Positions 7,993 to 10,480 of a DNA stretch of 10,480 bases are shown piece by piece. The notes below the pieces were generated by a model. It was not told the origin of the DNA. It did not search any database and saw nothing but the letters and a program-made list of their open reading frames with translations. Source of the DNA: Lachnospiraceae bacterium (GTDB taxonomy: Bacteria; Bacillota; Clostridia; Lachnospirales; Lachnospiraceae). The stretch lies in contig JAILFQ010000056.1 in NCBI GenBank assembly GCA_024697505.1, positions 1-10,480 of the forward strand, in the 5' to 3' direction. Made by a program: the position numbers and the translations under genes. Within the stretch, counting starts at the first letter, position 1. Every line of letters starts with the position of its first letter.

Positions 7993-9324
7993 ATGAATTA
8001 TATTCTTCTTTCCGGGGGTTCCGGAAGGAGGCTTTGGCCTCTTTCAAATGATGTAAGATCCAAACAATTTATAAAGATTTTTAAAGCTCCGGACGGAAAC
8101 AGGGAATCCATGCTTATGCGTATGTACAGAGGCATAAAGGAAGAAGATAAAAACGCTTTTATTACGGTTGCTACCGGAGAGAGCCAGATTTCAGCAATAC
8201 AGAACCAGCTTGGGGATGAAGTAACAATTTCCAAAGAACCTTGCAGAAGAGATACATTTCCTGCCATTGCCCTTGCTGCGGAATTTCTTCTTTGCGAATG
8301 TAAAAGAAGCAAGGAAGAAGCAGTAATAATATGCCCTGTGGACCCATATGTGGACAGTGAGTATTTTAAACGTTTAAAAGACCTGGAAAAAGAAATAGCC
8401 GGGGGAGATGCAAACCTTGTGCTTATGGGGGCGGTGCCTACCTACCCAAGTGAAAAGTACGGCTATATTTTACCGGAAAAAGAAAGCCTCGGAAAAGAAG
8501 TAATAAAAGTATCCCGCTTTAAAGAAAAGCCTACTGCGGATGAAGCCAAAGAACTTATTGAAGAAGGTGCTCTTTGGAATACAGGTGTGTTCGGAATGAA
8601 GCTTGGATACATAAGCGGCAAGGCACATGAACTTATAGACTATAAAGATTACAAGGATTTATTTGAGAAATATAAAGATCTTAACAAGATAAGCTTTGAC
8701 TATGCTGTGTCGGAAAAAGAAACTGACATTAAGGCAATAGAGTTCGAAGGGAACTGGAAAGACCTTGGTACATGGAATACTTTTACGGAAGCCATGTCCG
8801 AAAGAAGTGTGGGAAAGGCTATTCTTTCCGACAGCTGCGAGAATGTTCACGTAATCAACGAACTGGACGTTCCCGTATTTACAATGGGTTTAAAGAATGC
8901 GGTTGTTTCTGCAAGCCCTGAAGGAATAATAGTTACGGATAAAGAACAATCATCATTTATAAAGCCTTATGTGGATGAGATAAGACAGGAAATAAGATTT
9001 GCGGAAAAGTCCTGGGGGTCTTACCATGTACTTAACGTGGAAAACGAAAGCCTTACCATTAAGGTTACCTTAAGACCGGGGCATAAAATGAATTACCACA
9101 GCCATGAAAGAAGAGATGAGGTTTGGAACATCATTAGCGGGGAAGGACTTGCGGTTTTGGATGGCAAGAAAATTGAGGTTAAACCGGGTGATGTTTTAAG
9201 AATGCCTGCCGGTTGCAGGCACACAATACGCGCTTACAAGGAGCTGAAGATCATAGAAGTCCAACTTGGAAAGGATATATCTGCAACGGATAAGCAGGTA
9301 TATCCTCCCTTGGAGGACAATTGA
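7993..9324 (+). CDS. manC: Mannose-1-phosphate guanylyltransferase with C-terminal mannose-6-phosphate-isomerase-type cupin
   Basis: The N-terminal nucleotidyltransferase domain (about 1-280) makes GDP-mannose from mannose-1-phosphate and GTP. It opens with LLSGGSGRRLWPLS (residues 5-18) followed by SKQF (23-26), and also shows CPVDPYV, EKYGYI, FKEKP, LWNTGVF and the late WKDLGTW motif. A cupin domain occupies about 330-440, with His369, His371, Glu376 and His410 placed to bind a metal as in type II phosphomannose isomerases (YHSHERRDEVW, then PAGCRHTI). At 443 residues it is a little shorter than the 465-480 usual for bifunctional ManC/AlgA, so isomerase activity is possible but not certain. 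An AAGGTGG ribosome binding site (7980-7986) supports the ATG at 7993. It feeds gmd directly upstream. No phosphomannomutase gene is in the window. Confidence 0.92.
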   Translation: MNYILLSGGSGRRLWPLSNDVRSKQFIKIFKAPDGNRESMLMRMYRGIKEEDKNAFITVATGESQISAIQNQLGDEVTISKEPCRRDTFPAIALAAEFLLCECKRSKEEAVIICPVDPYVDSEYFKRLKDLEKEIAGGDANLVLMGAVPTYPSEKYGYILPEKESLGKEVIKVSRFKEKPTADEAKELIEEGALWNTGVFGMKLGYISGKAHELIDYKDYKDLFEKYKDLNKISFDYAVSEKETDIKAIEFEGNWKDLGTWNTFTEAMSERSVGKAILSDSCENVHVINELDVPVFTMGLKNAVVSASPEGIIVTDKEQSSFIKPYVDEIRQEIRFAEKSWGSYHVLNVENESLTIKVTLRPGHKMNYHSHERRDEVWNIISGEGLAVLDGKKIEVKPGDVLRMPAGCRHTIRAYKELKIIEVQLGKDISATDKQVYPPLEDN

Positions 9325-9361
9325 CAGCTTGTTAATATAAAGAAAAACAGGAGGAGAAAAT

Positions 9362-10138
9362 ATGAAGGTTGTACTGCTTGCAGGAGGACTCGGAACAAGA
9401 ATATCCGAAGAAACACAGATTAAACCAAAGCCAATGATAGAAATAGGCGGAAAGCCAATCCTTTGGCATATAATGAAGGAATATTCCTATTATGGATTTA
9501 ACGATTTTATTATTTGTGCCGGTTATAAACAGCATATTGTAAAGAAGTGGTTCGCCGATTATTTTCTTAATAACTCCGATGTGACTTTCGATTTTACAAA
9601 GGGTGCCAATGATATGGAAATACATAACCACTATTGTGAACCCTGGAAGGTTACCGTTGTGGACACAGGACTTGATACTATGACCGGCGGAAGAATAAAG
9701 AGAATACAGCCGTATGTTGGAAATGAAACTTTTATGATGACTTACGGCGATGGCGTTTGCGACGTAAATATAAAAGAACTTGTTAAGTTCCATGAGGGAC
9801 ACGGCAAGATGGCAACCCTTACGGCAGTTATGCTGGAACAGCAAAAAGGGATACTTGATATTGGCGGAGACAACGCGGTAAAGAGCTTCAGAGAGAAGAA
9901 TATTTCTGACGGCGCACCTATAAATGCAGGCTATATGGTACTTAGTCCAAAAGTTTTCGACCTTATTGAGGGGGATAAAACGGTATTTGAAAAGGAGCCT
10001 CTTGAGTGGCTTGCAAATAACGGCGAGCTTATGTCTTACAGACACAAGGGCTTTTGGCAGTGTATGGACAACAAGAGAGAAATGGACATGCTTGAAAAGC
10101 TTATAGAAACAGGCCACGCACCGTGGATTAAGTGGTAA
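9362..10138 (+). CDS. rfbF: Glucose-1-phosphate cytidylyltransferase
   Basis: It makes CDP-glucose from glucose-1-phosphate and CTP, the first step towards CDP-3,6-dideoxyhexoses such as abequose, paratose, tyvelose and ascarylose. The 258 residues match RfbF length. The nucleotide-binding signature AGGLGTRISEETQIKPKPM covers residues 7-25, and MMTYGDGVCDVNI (125-137) holds Asp130 and Asp134, typical of RfbF. PLEWLANNGELMSYRHKGFW near the C-terminus is also family-typical. A strong AGGAGGAG ribosome binding site (9349-9356) sets the start. The 37-base gap after manC is the longest in the window and separates the GDP-mannose branch from the CDP branch, but no convincing promoter or terminator lies in it. 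It is followed 15 bases later by the start of rfbH, as in known dideoxyhexose loci. Confidence 0.95.
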   Translation: MKVVLLAGGLGTRISEETQIKPKPMIEIGGKPILWHIMKEYSYYGFNDFIICAGYKQHIVKKWFADYFLNNSDVTFDFTKGANDMEIHNHYCEPWKVTVVDTGLDTMTGGRIKRIQPYVGNETFMMTYGDGVCDVNIKELVKFHEGHGKMATLTAVMLEQQKGILDIGGDNAVKSFREKNISDGAPINAGYMVLSPKVFDLIEGDKTVFEKEPLEWLANNGELMSYRHKGFWQCMDNKREMDMLEKLIETGHAPWIKW

Positions 10139-10145
10139 AGAGGAG
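10137..10145 (+). promoter_or_regulatory. Ribosome binding site for the rfbH-type gene
   Basis: AAAGAGGAG overlaps the rfbF stop codon and lies 8 bases before the ATG at 10154. It supports that ATG as the start of the truncated last gene and suggests coupled translation with rfbF. Confidence 0.7.
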
Positions 10146-10153
10146 TATATTTT

Positions 10154-10480
10154 ATGGAAAAGTGGACGAACGAAGAAGAGGCAAGAAAAAAGATAAAGGA
10201 ACTTGTAACGCAGTATTACCACGATTTTAAGGAAAAAAAGAAGCCTTTTGAAGAAGGTGACAGAGTTTCTTACGCATCCAGAGTATATGATGAAAAGGAA
10301 ATGTGTGCCCTTACGGATGCAACTTTGGATTTCTGGCTTACTACCGGAAGATTTGCAGAAGAGTTTGAAAAGAACTTTGCTGAATTTCTTGGTGTAAAGT
10401 ACGCCCATCTTGTAAACAGCGGATCCTCTGCCAATCTTATAGCATTTTCCGTTCTTACCGCAAAGGAACTTGGGGAAAGA
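10154..10480 (+). CDS. rfbH: RfbH-type CDP-4-keto-6-deoxyglucose 3-dehydratase, N-terminal part (3' end cut by window)
   Basis: 109 codons are present before the edge, with no stop. The N-terminus fits RfbH: a helical lead with LVTQYYHDF, then KPFEEGDRVSYASRVYDEKE, the TDATLDFWLTTGRFAEEFEK block (54-73), and the PLP-domain motif VNSGSSANLIAFS (87-99). Family knowledge: RfbH/E1 is a PMP- and [2Fe-2S]-dependent enzyme that, with a ferredoxin-type reductase (E3, RfbI or AscD), removes the C3 hydroxyl of CDP-4-keto-6-deoxy-D-glucose. The catalytic His and the cysteine ligands would lie beyond the edge and cannot be checked. Its place next to rfbF strongly supports the CDP-3,6-dideoxyhexose pathway; the rfbG dehydratase needed between their reactions is not in the window and is expected downstream. 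Confidence 0.9.
   Translation, partial: MEKWTNEEEARKKIKELVTQYYHDFKEKKKPFEEGDRVSYASRVYDEKEMCALTDATLDFWLTTGRFAEEFEKNFAEFLGVKYAHLVNSGSSANLIAFSVLTAKELGER

Noticed and set aside
7869..8051. A 60-codon plus-strand open frame bridging gmd and manC
   Set aside because: It overlaps the end of gmd and the start of manC in another frame, and its sequence is low-complexity and basic with no family signal.
8005..8070. ManC entry motif with SKQF where many enzymes have PKQF, as possible loss of activity
   Set aside because: The Lys and the GGSGxRLWPLS loop are kept, and as far as I recall SKQF is a normal variant in a ManC subgroup; the rest of the protein is intact.
9321..9341. TTGACA followed by TATAAA in the manC-rfbF gap, as a possible sigma-A promoter
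   Set aside because: The two boxes are only 9 bases apart instead of about 17, and no good -10 box lies at the right distance from TTGACA.
9332..10408. A 358-codon open frame on the minus strand across rfbF and the start of rfbH
   Set aside because: It lies wholly opposite two clearly recognised genes, is rich in Cys, Phe, Leu and Ser as expected of an antisense shadow, and resembles no family.

Overview
The window is a run of co-directional genes on the + strand that builds deoxysugar nucleotides and transfers sugars. AT-rich sequence, frequent AGA and ATA codons, strong GGAGG-type ribosome binding sites and dense packing suggest a low-GC Firmicute, plausibly a member of the Clostridia such as Lachnospiraceae. 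This assignment is inferred from style; no marker gene is present. The window holds no RNA gene, mobile element, CRISPR array or terminator, and no gap longer than 37 bases.

Layout: (1) bases 1-2076, the 3' part of a large glycosyltransferase made of repeated GT2 plus TPR-like units; (2) 2069-4747, an 892-residue fusion of a helical N-terminus, a GT2 domain, a Rossmann/methyltransferase-like middle and a C-terminal GT11 fucosyltransferase-type domain; (3) 4767-5699, GDP-L-fucose synthase (fcl); (4) 5718-6917, a DegT/DnrJ/EryC1/StrS-fold enzyme with His in place of the PLP-binding Lys; (5) 6919-7971, GDP-mannose 4,6-dehydratase (gmd); (6) 7993-9324, mannose-1-phosphate guanylyltransferase with a C-terminal cupin (manC); (7) 9362-10138, glucose-1-phosphate cytidylyltransferase (rfbF); (8) 10154 to the edge, the N-terminus of an RfbH-type CDP-sugar 3-dehydratase.

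How they fit: ManC makes GDP-mannose, Gmd converts it to GDP-4-keto-6-deoxymannose, and Fcl makes GDP-L-fucose, which the GT11 domain of gene 2 would use. RfbF opens a second pool, CDP-glucose, which with RfbH (and an RfbG expected downstream) leads to CDP-3,6-dideoxyhexoses. The locus therefore appears to build a surface or protein-linked glycan containing fucose and probably a 3,6-dideoxysugar.

The most interesting point is gene 4. It sits between fcl and gmd, but its catalytic-lysine position is His186 and it carries a cluster of cysteines spaced much like the iron-sulfur ligands of RfbH/E1. It is better read as a candidate sugar dehydratase acting on the GDP branch than as an aminotransferase.
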